From assembly GCA_963556195.1 (NCBI GenBank), contig OY744525.1, forward strand, positions 76,848,344 through 76,912,343: a stretch of DNA of 64,000 nucleotides, written 5' to 3'. The translations under genes were made by a program, and so were the position numbers. The DNA is from Sepiola atlantica. Taxonomy: Eukaryota > Mollusca > Cephalopoda > Sepiida > Sepiolidae. The notes below the pieces were generated by a model. That model saw only the letters and a list, made by a program, of their open reading frames with translations, had not been told where the DNA came from and searched no databases. Below are positions 1 through 11,329 of this stretch, piece after piece. Within the stretch, counting starts at the first letter, position 1, and each line of letters opens with the position of its first letter.

Positions 1-1216
1 TTTGTATATCTTCATGTCCAGGTATGCAGTTGAAAACAATTTCAAATATAGATATGAAAGATAAAGAGAGGAAACAAAAGTAAAAGGAGGGATTTCAAAT
101 TTCTTTTTGAAAATGTTTATAACATAATAAGTAGGTTAAAAAAACGAAAACAATTGTAAATCTTAAAAAAAAAAAAAAAATCTTCACTCATTTTTTATGA
201 AGTCTTTTTAACAATAAAAACGAAATATTAAAATCTCACAATATTAATTAATTCGAGTATACTTGGCACTCTGTTAGCTCACTGTGAGCGATGAACCACT
301 TCATCTCTGTGAGGAAAAAAAAACTTATGTAATCACATCTTACATTGGCTTGTCTTTGGTTGTTGGTACGGATGTTTGCAGTGTTGTGCAAGTTGCATAT
401 GATTATTTTAGCATATGCTTCGCTTGTAGTCACATCTATCATTATTAAATAATTACTGCAAATTAGCCAGCAATGGTCATCCTCATTTGAGTCGACGGCC
501 AGCGTGTATGTATCGAACATATTCTGCTGAACTACACACATTTTATATAGAAATATATTAAGTGGTTACATAAATAGTGTTTTGATCACTGTTCTCCTCG
601 GGTTTTTCTATAGTGATAAGTAATCACATTACGATTGCATTCCTGTAATCCTTCGACATATTTTTTATCATTATGATGCTCTACTATGTAACTGAGCACT
701 ATTGAAATATATTCTAGAAAATTTGACCTAAATATGTTTTAATTTACTATTTGGATTTAGATACATTATATATATGTTGCACATTGGCCATCACCCCGCA
801 CCTGTGGTCAGGTGACTGTCATCGTGGCATCAGGTGTGGTAGAGTGATTGTTGTCGTTGTGTGTATCCTGGTCAAAATCAATAAGTGTCTGATTTTGGTA
901 CAGGTGGTGGCATACGCCTAGCTCACTAGAATAAAAGAGCTCTCATTCAAATGAAAGGACAACACTATGTTACTAACAATTACAACTTTTATCATTTCCA
1001 TAGTTTGACACAATCCAGAAAAATGGATTTTATACATTAAAAGCCACTAGTGGACTTCTTCTAATACTGACTATTTCTATCTCTGCCTGGAACCCTGCTC
1101 GTCTATCCATTCAAAAAACCGCAGCCTCACTTGCATAGACAGTTAGCATCTTCCCCTTCTCTGTATGACCTTATTTCCTCGGTTTCTCTTAAAATCTTTC
1201 GTCTTCTGGAAAATTC
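1..1216. other. AT-rich DNA, nothing recognised
   Basis: No coding pattern, splice-bounded exon or RNA gene could be supported here. There is a poly(A) run near 166-181. The only GC-richer patch, near 780-900, contains several CAGGTG-like words, but I could not connect it to another copy in the window. The open frame on the minus strand at 248-541 has no recognisable motif. Confidence 0.6.
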
Positions 1217-1800
1217 AGTTTGGTTTGGTTTGTTTTACATCAGCTATCTATGGGTTATTTAATGCCGAAAAAAAATTGTCAAATATAATTCTATAAGTAG
1301 AATAATTATTTATATTCCGAGAAAACCTTGCTCTTTGAGAATACCCACACCTAAGCTGGCAAAAGACTCTGAAAATCCCCCAAACAATAGACCTATAGCA
1401 TTAGCTTGGTGTGGTTTGCTTTGTTTTACGGCATATAAACCATCTATGGGTGATTTAATGCCGAATAAAGTTTTCAAATATAATTCTATAGGTAGGGTAA
1501 TTATTTATATTCCTAGAATACATTGCTTTTAGAATACCAGAATACACTGTTCTCAGAATATCAGAATACACTGCTCTTAGTTGGGTTGGGATGAACTTAT
1601 AGATACTAGGGCCTGATGTGACCAGCTGATTGATTGGATCGGGCCTCTCCGACCTGCAGTCTAGCCAAAGTAAGGGCCGAAGTGGATGGATGTCTAACCA
1701 ATAGAATCCCGTCTTAAGGCATCACAGGTCGCCACCCACGTTTTCGGGGAGGGGGTACCCGTCTGCATGGAGTTGCGGGCCACGGCCAGCTGACATAAAA
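1217..1800 (+). repeat. Composite dispersed repeat, forward copy
   Basis: Two near-copies of a block built around a TTTGGTTTGTTTTAC...TTTAATGCCGAA motif start at about 1217 and 1407. They are followed by short tandem copies of an AGAATAC-type unit, then a GC-richer module at 1560-1800 containing TAGATACTAGGGCCTGATGT. The same modules occur in inverted orientation at 15041-15490, which shows this is one dispersed element. It resembles a SINE or the 3' end of a LINE; no coding part is visible. Confidence 0.7.
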
Positions 1801-2225
1801 AAAGCATCTCCCTTTTTTATAAGGTCAGGTGATCTATATAGGCTTGTGTGGCTGTATTTTTAACATAAAATACATATCTAAGCAGGACACGCCCACTTGA
1901 AGTAAAAACTATCTCTTCTAGAAAGAATCCTGCATTCTACTTTAAGTGGCCATCTGGTTTGAATCTTACAAAAGATTTTCAAAAGTCGGGGTAGATGGAA
2001 TATTCTTGCATACAAATCCAACACAAAAAGATGCCCATAGGCAAAACCTCAGATGCACTATTTTACACATAGATATGTATGTAACAAATGTTGCAAAACT
2101 ACACAAAGTATATATAAACAGATATACATCCTTCACTCTATAATAAAGTGTAATGTGTATTTATTTGCATATATATACGTCCCGTCACACAAAAGTTAGC
2201 AAGTAAAATAGCAAATAAGACAACT
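1801..2225. other. AT-rich DNA, nothing recognised
   Basis: I see no gene, RNA gene or second copy of this stretch. A short TA-rich run lies near 2165-2180. Confidence 0.5.
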
Positions 2226-2475
2226 CCCACCTTCGATCTATTTCCATAATGAGACATTTTCTTTCTTTCTTTTCCTTCTGCTTTCTATACCGATTTATAC
2301 GTTTTTCTTTCTTTCCTTTTTTCAAACTTTCCACTTTGAGACATTTTCTTTCCTTTTCTTTTTTTTTTTTAACTTCACTAATTCAAACGTTATTTTAGAT
2401 GAATATGAATATCAGTGCAAACACTGGTGAAGGTTAATTTTTCCTCCATTATTTTTGACAGAGGGTGTAAACTTG
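2226..2475 (+). repeat. Dispersed repeat A, copy 1
   Basis: This matches 24512-24745 in the same orientation. Shared words include TTTCCATAATGAGACAT, a CT-rich middle, AACTTTCCA.TTTGAGAC, and GAATATGAATAT.AGTGCAAAC followed by CACTGG.GAAG and TTTTTGAC.GAGGGT. The pairing identifies a roughly 250-bp dispersed element of unknown class. Confidence 0.75.
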
Positions 2476-3180
2476 TGTGTATATATATATATACACACAA
2501 ACATATGTGTGTAGCAATTCACATTGTTTATGTAGCTAAATGTTTAAAAGTTATACAAATATTTAAAAGGAGGAGTATCTGTTTCGTATTATCCCTCACC
2601 CCCAACCCAACATCTTTTTTTTAATTATTTCTTTTAAAGAATCCTTTGCTAAGCATTCTATATTGAGAGAAAGATTACTTAGAACACGTTATCTCGCCAA
2701 GGCTACAAAAAGGTTACAAAGCTGATTTTCTTTTGTGTCACTCTTTGGCAGCGCCTTCTTCCTCCATCTCTGTGTGCGTGTTCTCTCTTTTTAGTTACCT
2801 CATCTTCTTCCATCTTCCACTCAAACTTGGATAGTCTTAATCAAGTTGGCCCTGCAAAGCCTCAAGGCTAAAGGCAGGCCGCAAATAATAATTAAAGCTT
2901 TGCCAGTTCATATAAAATAGATTAATAATATTTTCAGAACTCCCCCCTCCTCTTACTATTTCCCTGCATACCTACCCTCTACCACTCTGACGAAAGATGA
3001 TAAACACTTGGGCTAAATTAAATTGCTTCACTCCTCTTTGGCAAGATATGTAGCTAAATCTGACAAAGGCAATATTCATGTTGCAATATTAATCATCATT
3101 GGAATCATAGCAACAATGAAAATCATAACAGTGAAAATAAAATGGTTAAAAAATGATAATATTAATACTAATATTAATAA
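2476..3180. other. Low-complexity and unique AT-rich DNA
   Basis: The stretch holds a short alternating TA/CA run near 2480-2505 and CT-rich sequence near 2740-2810. No gene or second copy was recognised. Confidence 0.5.
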
Positions 3181-3812
3181 TAATACTAATAACAAGCCGC
3201 GCATGCGTGGTCCCCCTCTATATGCGACTCGATGTGGCGAGTGTAAAATGCAATAAATTTGGGCAATTTGGGGCATTTTTGACCCCCTTTGACCCCCTGG
3301 GGGCGCGAACCAGAATTTTTCTGAGGTCAAGGATGCTCATTTTATATCCAGAACAATTGCCTCTACATTTTGGCCAAGTTTCAGAAAAATTGAATGTATG
3401 GATCAAACGTTATGGGAGGAAAGGGTAATTTTTTGCCATTTTAGGGGGCTTTTGATCCCCCGGGGGCGCGAACCAGACTTTTCCAAGATCAGCAATACTT
3501 ATTTTCTATTAGGAACAATTGCCTCCACATTTTGGTCAAGTTTCAGAGAAATTGAATGGATGGATGAAAAGTTATGGGGCAAAAAATGTCATTTTTTGCC
3601 ATTTCGGGGCCTTTTGACCCCCTGGGGGTCTAACCAGATTTTTTTTCAAAAATCGGAGAATATCACTTTCTAACCTGACCAAAGTTACAACTTCATGCAA
3701 AATTTCAGAGAAATTCAATGGATGGTTGCGGAGAAAAATCCGGACGGACGGAAATGCCTCAAAACATAGGTCTCCCGATTTTATAAATCGGGGGGATCAA
3801 TAATTAGCAGGA
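3181..3812 (+). repeat. 163-bp tandem repeat with hairpin 3' end (Helitron/SINE-like)
   Basis: About three copies of a 162-163-bp unit are visible. The GGG..GAACCAGA word recurs at about 3301, 3464 and 3626, each after a GACCCCCTGGGGG-like palindrome, and ACAATTGCCTC.ACATTTTGG recurs with the first two. The array ends with a CGGACGGACGG tract and a palindromic hairpin, CCCGATTTtaTAAATCGGG, at about 3776-3795, just before the AT-rich flank. Arrays ending in a GACGGACGG tract and a GC hairpin are common in mollusc genomes. A non-autonomous Helitron is one possible class, which is inference. Open frames on both strands here are products of the repeat. Confidence 0.75.
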
Positions 3813-4306
3813 TTCCATTTCTCACTTATCAGCTTTATATATTTTTAAATAAATAAAATAAACTTTTTAACGTTTTTATTTATTTACTGTAATAATAGGT
3901 GATAACGTACATACAAACGAACGTATAAACATATTAATTATACAGATGATGATAGAAATAACATGAACAGTAACTTTTTCTTATTTTTACTAACGAGTAA
4001 CCGCTCAAGGTCCAAAGGCCACTCAAAGATAAAGGTTAATGGTTCGGATCTAGTGGATGGTGAGACAAAAACACTTTGAGGATTGCAGACGATCTGACCA
4101 GAATTGGATTAATTACAAGAATTTGTTACACTGCACTTGAAAACGACCATGCTGTAGTCAGCTGGGAAGCAGTCATGTGGTATTGTGTTCCACAGAGGGC
4201 CATTTATTGGAAAGAAACTGCACTCATGGAAGTTTTGTTTAGCTCCAGGTATACAAAAGAAAATATTTTACAGTGGTTGCAGCTAGACGAGTTTTTGCTA
4301 TTAAAA

Positions 4307-4387
<81 letters not shown>

Positions 4388-5477
4388 TAGCAGATTCCAC
4401 GGTTGCTCACCTACTGTCTTTTTTTTTTTATTCTTACGATAAAATTACTTGCCAGCTTTATATTTTTTTAAATTTATTAAATAATATTTCTTCATTAAAA
4501 CAACTTTTTAACGTTTTAATTTATTTATCATATCAATTACAATCTTTAAAAGAATAGTCTCTTTTTTATTGTAAAAAATGCTTGCCAGCTAAATATTCTT
4601 TAAATAAATACAACTAATATCACTTTTAAGTCAGTGACTGTAACAAAAATTCCCTTTCTAACATCTATTCGATTTGGGAACAATTTATTTTGAAATGGGT
4701 AAAATCGTAATTTTTTTCAGTGATAGCAGATACTTCTCCTTTACTTATATTTTGCATTTCATCTTTGGTTATCTCGTTTTTTTTTTAAATTAGGTGTGGA
4801 AGGTGATAATATACATACAAACGAAGGTATAAGCATATTAATGATAGAAAAAATATGAACAGTAACTAAATACACTTTAGATATAATAAAAATTGCTGTC
4901 ATATTTTTTTTTTAATGTTTTTTGCATGATACATTTTGTGAATATAATGGTGTGCATCTTCAGTGATGTCTTCATTAGTTTATTGTAGGTTTCTGACTTT
5001 GTAACATTAGACCTTGTTAAAGTTACCTATTCAAGGCTGATTTGGTTGATTGACCTGCATCTCAACAGCAATCTTCTATAAGCACTCTTTCCTTCATTAT
5101 GTCTGGTTATAGTAATAATAATAACAAATATTTTGAGTACTCGTCTAGTTACAACCACTGTCAATAATTTTATTTTCTCCCTCTGTGTACTTTTAAGTAA
5201 ATGGAACTTCCATGAGCAAAGTTTCTTCCCTAGAACAAATCATATGTGAAACACAATACCACTGGGCTGCTTCCCATTACCAGCCAACTACAACATTGTC
5301 GTTTTGAAGTCTAATGTAAACAAATTCTTGTTGAGCTGTCCTTTTAAATAATCAAATTCTGACCAATTTTAACCATCGTTATCAATTATCACGATGTTGT
5401 CTCACCGTTCACCTGACAAACTCATTAACTCTTATCCTCGAGTTGCTTTTCGGCCTTGATAAGCAGTGACTTGTTAT
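3813..5477. mobile_element. Fold-back element complex
   Basis: The left arm (about 4003-4262) reappears as the reverse complement at about 5190-5470. Corresponding parts include GGTGAGACAA, a TCAGAATTTGATT-like word, ACAAGAATTTGTT, the TGGGAAGCAG/GTGGTATTGTGTT block and CTCATGGAAGTT. Smaller direct repeats lie in and around it: a GTACATACAAACGAACGTATAA block near 3910 recurs near 4820 and, inverted, near 7035. The middle holds a (TAA)n microsatellite. No transposase is visible, so a non-autonomous fold-back or MITE-like element, or nested copies, is the best description. Confidence 0.65.
4308..4387. repeat. (TAA)n microsatellite
   Basis: About 26 near-perfect TAA/AAT repeats lie inside the fold-back complex. 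They produce an artificial poly-Asn reading frame that should not be read as a gene. Confidence 0.95.
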
Positions 5478-6530
5478 TAAAAACAAAAAGAAAAGTACTT
5501 TATTCCGATACTGTCAACAATTTTCCAAATTCTTAGACATTGGAATAATATATGGACCATGCATAAAATCAGCACCGCTGTCCGTGTGTTTGCAAACTAG
5601 TTTTAGGCAATTAGATCTAAAAATATAAAATTTAGTAATCTATTACCCATTTATATTGTCTTAAAAGTAGGCCTTGAGTCAAGTTTTCACAGTTCTTGGA
5701 TAACCTGTCTCCAGCTGAAAATGTATGTGTGCGTGTGTGTCTTACTGTGAATTGATAGTTTGTAAACTCACCGAAGATTTTTACTTCAACAAATAAGTCA
5801 TCTATTTTACCTTGAATTTTCTCAATACTTCAAATATATTTCGTTTTTAATTTAAAAAAAATTTTTTTTTCTTTTGGGGGGGGGGGGGGGGGTCAGAGTT
5901 CATGAGTTTTGATATGAAACATTAATATTTAACACTGCAGCACTTTGCTGTGACCATCGTAAAAAAGTACGAAGGTCACAACTTTGCACACTTACAATCT
6001 GAAAATGAAATTCTGTCAATCCTTGCCTGACAACGCTGTGTTTAATACGTCCTTATAAGCGATAGAATCAGAAATTGAACATTAAATAAACTATTTTCTT
6101 TTGTAAACGTTTGTATTCTGAGTATAGATGCCAATTTCAGACTCTTGAATGTTTGGATGGTTGCAGATTGACTCTGAGGCACATTGAAAATTACACGTAT
6201 GAACGATGATTACGAATATTCTTCTTAATTATTTTTTTTGACCGTAGTACCCACAATGCAACAGGCATTAATTAGCAAGGAAGGTTAATCAGGCATATAA
6301 TAGTTATTCCCCAACCCTCTTTGAGTAAGATAGAGATTGTCTGCACAAACAAGTGAGAATGTGACAAAACAAACATAATTTTAATAAATATTATTTTCTT
6401 CGTGAAATTAGGTATGTCATTATAAAAAGCTCTGCAGGTCACACGCAGTTTGCAGGCCACAATTTTCCCATGACTGACTTACATTATTTAACGCACAATA
6501 GAATGGAATCTAACCAATCAAAAGTGTCCG
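5478..6530. other. AT-rich DNA with a poly(G) run
   Basis: No gene was recognised. A run of 17 G residues lies at 5876-5892 after a T-rich stretch. A short minus-strand frame ending in a GTGAGT-like word near 5768 was considered as an exon and rejected. Confidence 0.5.
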
Positions 6531-6720
6531 TTGGGTAGTACGAGTGGTGTAATGGATACCAACACAGACTACGGAATCAGTGATGCTGAGTTCAGAACCA
6601 GTTAGATCTATCTTATTCACTAGTCCTGTAATACAATTGAGAAATGTATGGAAACCGAGTTATGGGTGAATAGCAACTTGTGTTCAATGAATCGTTTACA
6701 ATATGTATTGTGTTTCAACA
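6531..6720 (+). repeat. tRNA-derived SINE-like repeat, copy 1
   Basis: A tRNA-like head starts near 6538, with GTGGTGTAATGG at the A-box position and GCTGAGTTCAGAACCAG at the B-box position. The same layout occurs at 21905-22105. The downstream body word AATAGCAACTTGTGTTCAAT also occurs near 20039. The promoter boxes are degenerate, so this is a retroposed SINE copy and not a tRNA gene. tRNA-related SINEs are known in cephalopods; assignment to a named family was not possible. Confidence 0.6.
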
Positions 6721-6859
6721 TTCAATATTCTGAAAAAATTTCATATGCTTATTGTCCACAATTAATTGTATACAAGGCTATCCTATATTTTAGCTCTGAA
6801 AAATCTTTTTTTTGGTATCTAAAAGGAATAGAGAGATTGTATGGGTGTTTGTAGAGTAT

Positions 6860-7130
6860 TCCTTATCCTCGAGTAGCTTTTGGGCCTTGATAAGCAGTGT
6901 CTCATTAGTAAAAAATTAAAATCCTTCCTTCTCTCTCTTTATCTTTTTCTCACTCTCTTTTTCACTGTCTTTTTTCTCTTACTCTCTCTCTCTCTGTTTA
7001 TTTCTCTCTCTCCGTATAATAATAATATGCTTATACCATCGTTTGTATGTACGTTATCCCCTTCCACACTCATTTTAAAAAACGAGATCGTCTAATCTCT
7101 AAAGTTGAAATGCAAAAAACGCTATTGACG
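6860..7130. repeat. Fragments related to the 4.0-5.5 kb fold-back complex
   Basis: Positions 6860-6905 repeat the ATCCTCGAGT.GCTTTT.GG word of 5437-5477 in the same orientation. Positions 7020-7130 are an inverted copy of about 4740-4850, sharing CATACAAACGA.GGTATAAGC when reverse-complemented. A CT-rich stretch (6930-7010) lies between them. Confidence 0.6.
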
Positions 7131-8860
7131 ATTATCTGATGTCACTGAATTCTAATGTGATAAAAAAATCATCCATACAAAGTGTAGTATCTATTTTGCC
7201 ATCCGGCTACAGGCAACGAATCAATCCCTCCTCAAAAAAGAAGTAAATGCCGGAAATTGTCCGTATTTACTTGTTTTCCCAAGAGGGAAAAGTGAGACAC
7301 GACCAAGTGTGGGTTCATGCCTTTTTCACCGATATTAATTTATAACTGACACAATAGATCGAATAATAATGTTTAATATTATTTTTGTTTCAAAACAAGG
7401 ATGATAAAGTTTTGTCTAGAAAGTATTCAGTTTCAAAATTTAATTTTCATCCTAGTAATTTCATTGGCTACGACCAGTCAAAGAAAGTAAAAAACGAAAC
7501 CCAATTCCAAGACCTTTGCCAAGCATCTCTTTTTGAAACAATTTAATACTTGACTGCTGTAATTCTTATTATTTCCTTTGTGTTATAGATTTATTGCCTC
7601 AGGTGATTAAATTGTCATAAAAATGAAAAATTCATTAAAATAATTGTACTTTTTATTTTATTTTTGCGTGAATCACAGAAACAATTTATCGATTTCATCC
7701 TACTCAATTTTAATGACCAGTTATGCCTCTCTCTTTTTTCTTTTCTCTTTTCTTCAATTGTAGCAGCAAGATTATCGGCATTGCCCAGTTTAGGGGAATT
7801 TGTGATATAATATATAGCTTTTGAAATACTGATTCTTTATCCGACCCAACATCAAAAGAAAAAAGAATTACTTAAATATTGATGGACACACGTTGTAAAG
7901 GTAGTAAATCTCATTACATATGAGAAATCTCTACCTTTTCAATCCTGTTGGACATCCCTTCCATGATGCGTCTTCGTGACTTTCTTTTACAGATTCTCAC
8001 GTGCGGACCATACTTTCTACCATAACGACAAAGAACTTTCCTATCTTCCCTCATGTGTTAAATATCAAACAGAATTTCCATGAACAGAGTTTCTTTCCAA
8101 GAACTTCCCAAGTTCAAACCCAACTTTTTTTCAAGTAAAATATTATGAGGAATCGAATGGTAGTATCTATTTTGTATTTCGGCATTATCGTGAGTGTCTA
8201 CATACGTGCCACACATAAGCAGTAAAGACAAAGTTTCTTATTTATGAATTAAAAATTGAAAATTATAGAAATGATAAAAGAATAAAAAATGGTAATATGA
8301 GGTCCAAGGCTGGGAGCTGGAGTACATAAGGGTCCTCATGCATTCAAAGCCAAGGGTTCCTCTAAGTTAAATAAACACAAAACTGACTTCACACCTACTA
8401 GTCGGTTAGGTACAGTAGAAGAATTGTTGTCTGGTGCTTTTTTTTTCACTAATGAGAGTCTAATACTTCCAATGACAAGGGCAACAACAAGACTTTATTC
8501 TTTTCACCTTTGCCATGTGCATCATTCTTCTCTTTAATCTTCTTCATCCATACAACGTTATTAGAATTTCGTAACAAACAGGTTCAAATAGTTTGGTTGC
8601 AAAATAGACTTAACCTTTTCCTTGCATCTAATTAATTTAAGTTCTCATTTAAGAAGTTTGCTTTTGGGGGATGGAGGGAGGGGGCTAAGATTATTGATAT
8701 TAATTGATCATAATTATTTTCACTGGGAACCGAATCAACTGGTACGTTTGTGGATCGTTCAAAATATTTAATGTTAATTTGATTTTGATTCCTATCGACT
8801 TTGCACCAGATGACATTCACTGTATGTGTATAGATAAATACTTCTGTAGCAGAAGTGAAC
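7131..8860. other. AT-rich DNA, nothing coding recognised
   Basis: No exon or RNA gene is supported. Short similarity to the fold-back family (TTTCCATGAACAGAGTTTCTT near 8085) suggests more decayed copies. Open frames are short and without motifs. Confidence 0.5.
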
Positions 8861-8865
8861 ATAAT

Positions 8866-9076
8866 TACATATATATATATATATATATATATATAAGGAT
8901 AAAATACTGTGAAGACATGACGTATGACAGAGACAAATTAAACAGTAAATCATCAGAAAAACTGACTTTTTCTGAAAAGGTTCGTTGAACCGAACGAAAA
9001 CAGTAAATCTCTCATTTTTCTGATGATTTCTTCCTGTGTTTAATTTACTTTTTCTTTGTCTTATTCATACACTCAC

Positions 9077-9118
<42 letters not shown>
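8866..9118. repeat. Two (TA)n microsatellites
   Basis: Long alternating TA runs lie at about 8866-8896 and 9079-9118, separated by AT-rich unique sequence. Between them AAATCATCAGAAAAACTGA (near 8946) and its complement near 9008-9030 form a loose inverted pair. Confidence 0.9.
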
Positions 9119-9121
<3 letters not shown>

Positions 9122-9515
9122 CTATGCCTTAAAGCTAATGGCAGTTGGCGATATCCTTACAAATAAACTCTACTTAAGAAAGGGAGATTTATATAGTCAT
9201 CCACATGCAGACTGTTTCGTTGTATCACAGCTCTTCAGTGCGACTAGACCAGCTAGTGCCTGTGTGTTGTTTTCCACATATGCTTCACTTAAAAATAAAT
9301 ATTTGCATTTAAGAGAAATAAAATTTCGTTAGTGATTGCTAAACAACAAAGATTGTCCAAAATATATCACTCACCAAAAAAAGAAAACAAAAATTTTATT
9401 TGTGCTTCCAAGTCTCCCAAATCTGCTAGATTGAGTTTAAAAATAAGAAAAGCAGTGAGTTGCAGTTTTCAGCGATTAAGTCGCTTTTATTTTTATTTCT
9501 CTCAAAATTCAATAT
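9119..9515. other. Unclassified sequence after TA microsatellite
   Basis: The stretch at about 9120-9290 is less AT-rich and open in one plus frame (about 9036-9332), but the frame begins inside the TA repeat and shows no family motif. I suspect an uncharacterised dispersed repeat; no second copy was found in the window. Confidence 0.35.
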
Positions 9516-10010
9516 ATAACCAAAAGAATACCCGTCCCAAGACAGGAAAAATAAATTTCACAAGCATAACAATTTTGCACCACCTTTATGTTCCTTCATG
9601 AAGATTAAAATCAATATATAATGCTACTAAACCTTATGTCTAGAATACTTATTCCAATTTTGAATCAAATCCATTACACTATTTTGATTCTAGAAATTGT
9701 CTCAAAGGAGCCTTAAGGAGAAAATGAAATTCATAAAATCTTGTTTAATTGGGGTCTAATAACTAGGGATCAAATTTAATGCAAATCTGATATATCTGAA
9801 TTTTCAAATGGGAGGTTGTACCCATATTATTCCCCTAAAACCCTTTAAAATGTTCCAAAGAAACTGAAATTTGGAGATTATTTATTAATTGGTGGTTAAT
9901 ACCTATTGTTAAAATTTCACATCAATCAAAGGTATTTGAATGTTTATGAAGGGCTTCCATCTCCTCTTTGCTCTCTTTGCATAAAACTAAATGAAACTAA
10001 ATATAGCCCA
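9516..10010 (+). repeat. Dispersed repeat B, copy 1
   Basis: About 490 bp match 23695-23990 in the same orientation and 33880-34400 in the opposite orientation. Shared words include ACAATTTTGCAC.AC, AAAGATTAAAA, ATTTTGATTCTAGAAA.TGTCTC and TTTAATGCAAATCTGA. The left end carries CCCGTCCCAAGACAGG, a degenerate form of the palindrome at 26231-26252. No protein-coding region is visible; the class is unknown. Confidence 0.8.
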
Positions 10011-10750
10011 CATTACGACCCCTTATAGGCCAACCTAACTTATATAAATAGATAGATATAAATACATGATAAAATTCAAAACATACCGGATGATAGTTTA
10101 GTGTTTTTCTGTGCTAAACGCACATCAAGCTCTCTATTCAGAAATATTCCTTTTAATATATATTTGGCGGCTCACTATCGCTTCACAAAATTCACTACTT
10201 TAAATACTTGAAACACAAGATCACAACTTGGTATTTCTATAGAAAGGAACATTTGAACAAAATGCTAAATATTTGTCCGAGAAATAAAACAATGTTACTA
10301 AACAGAACTATGTAATATTAAAATCAAAATAATCATTGAATTAAAACACAATAACAAATAATAGTTAATTAACAAAATGTCCTTTTTCAAAACCAATATG
10401 CAAATTATTTAACTTTGCGACTGATATCACATATACATAAGCAGTATATAAAAAAGATAGTGCGTCTGTAAAGTCGAATTAATTTGAAATAGGGCGTTTT
10501 GACTTTACCATTATTCATTTACATTATTTGATATTAAATAAGGAATTCTGTAAGGACTGAACCGGAAATGAAACTTTAACCTGACACCATTTTTATATAT
10601 AACTACAATACCTGTTCCATGAAAAATGACAGAAATTTTACATTTTTCAAATCAATCAATCATTGAAAAAAAAAAAAAAAATTTTATATCACAATATATT
10701 TATTTAAATTAAAACATTGAATTATTTCTACTCAGATATTGTTCAGTAGA
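10011..10750. other. AT-rich DNA with a degenerate repeat segment
   Basis: Positions 10375-10470 resemble 34830-34920 in the same orientation, sharing AATATGCAAATTA and GTAAGCAGTATAT-like words, so family B-associated sequence probably continues here. A poly(A) run lies near 10667-10680. Nothing coding was recognised. Confidence 0.5.
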
Positions 10751-10757
10751 CATTTAT

Positions 10758-10830
10758 TTGTACTGCCCGGAACAGGGATTAAACTCACAACCTGCAGATT
10801 ATGAGATTTTTGTGTTTAATTCACCTCCCA
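10758..10830 (-). pseudogene. tRNA-Met-like pseudogene or SINE head
   Basis: On the minus strand the sequence reads TCTCATAATCTGCAGG, an elongator tRNA-Met anticodon arm with a CAT anticodon. It is followed by a T-arm/B-box GTTGTGAGTTTAATCCC and an acceptor-like GTTCCGGGCAG. The 5' half lacks a proper A box and D arm and will not fold as a full cloverleaf. It is therefore a degenerate tRNA-derived copy and not a working gene. Confidence 0.55.
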
Positions 10831-10994
10831 ACCCTTTCCCCCTTCATGCAAACACTATTCCTCCAATTCGCCCTCCATTGTTACCCATTACATTGCACAG
10901 ACAGAAAGATGTATAGAAACACACAGATCTAGTCATCATGAACAAGACCCACTTTCTCCACCAGGTAACTAATGTTTGTATAAATGCACAGTAT

Positions 10995-11213
10995 GCATCA
11001 TATCAGGAAGTTGTCCCCACGAGGGCAGAGTTAGAAGCTCGGTTTTCAATGTGCAGAAAATCTAGCTCCCCAAAATGGGTGAATTCTGGATTCAGACAAA
11101 AATTAAAATTACTTCAGTCTAGAAGGATTTATTTTTTCACTGACCGAGGACAAAAAAGGTGAAGCATGGTATCAGAACAGATACTAAAATTTGCTCTTAG
11201 CCAAAAGGCCAAG
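10995..11213 (-). repeat. U2-snRNA-headed SINE-like repeat, type II, copy 1
   Basis: On the minus strand the copy begins TGCTTGGCCTTTTGGCTAAG and continues to TAGTATCTGTTCTGATACC. This matches the first 45 or so nucleotides of U2 snRNA apart from a few changes and an inserted AATTT-like stretch. The body (CGGTCAGTGAAAA, ATCCTTCTAGACTGA, a TTTTGGGGA.. block and CTCTGCCCTCGTGGGGA) aligns closely with 55585-55712 on the plus strand. A short head derived from an RNA gene plus a shared body is the architecture of a SINE. No clear target-site duplication was seen. Confidence 0.7.
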
Positions 11214-11248
11214 CAGTAAGCTGTCAGAATATGAAAGTCATGCACTAG

Positions 11249-11325
11249 CCCTAACAGGATTTGAACCTGGCAAACCGAGCCTACAGTTTGCACTGGTAAT
11301 CATTGCACCACCGAGACGGTGTACA
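11249..11325 (-). pseudogene. tRNA-like sequence (Tyr-like anticodon arm)
   Basis: The minus strand reads GGTGGTGCAATGATTACCAG at the A-box position, GCAAACTGTAGGCTCGG in the anticodon-arm position and CAGGTTCAAATCCTG as a good B box, at tRNA-like spacing. The acceptor ends do not pair convincingly. It lies directly upstream, on the same strand, of the U2-headed repeat, and could be a separate SINE head or a decayed tRNA gene. Confidence 0.5.
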
Positions 11326-11329
11326 TGCA

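Noticed and set aside
5760..5835. Minus-strand frame DDLFVEVKIF followed by GTGAGT, a possible exon
   Set aside because: There is no acceptable acceptor with a pyrimidine tract upstream, and the frame is short and AT-rich.
10758..11325. Functional tRNA genes for Met and Tyr
   Set aside because: The anticodon and T arms are recognisable, but acceptor and D arms do not pair, so these are pseudogenes or SINE heads.
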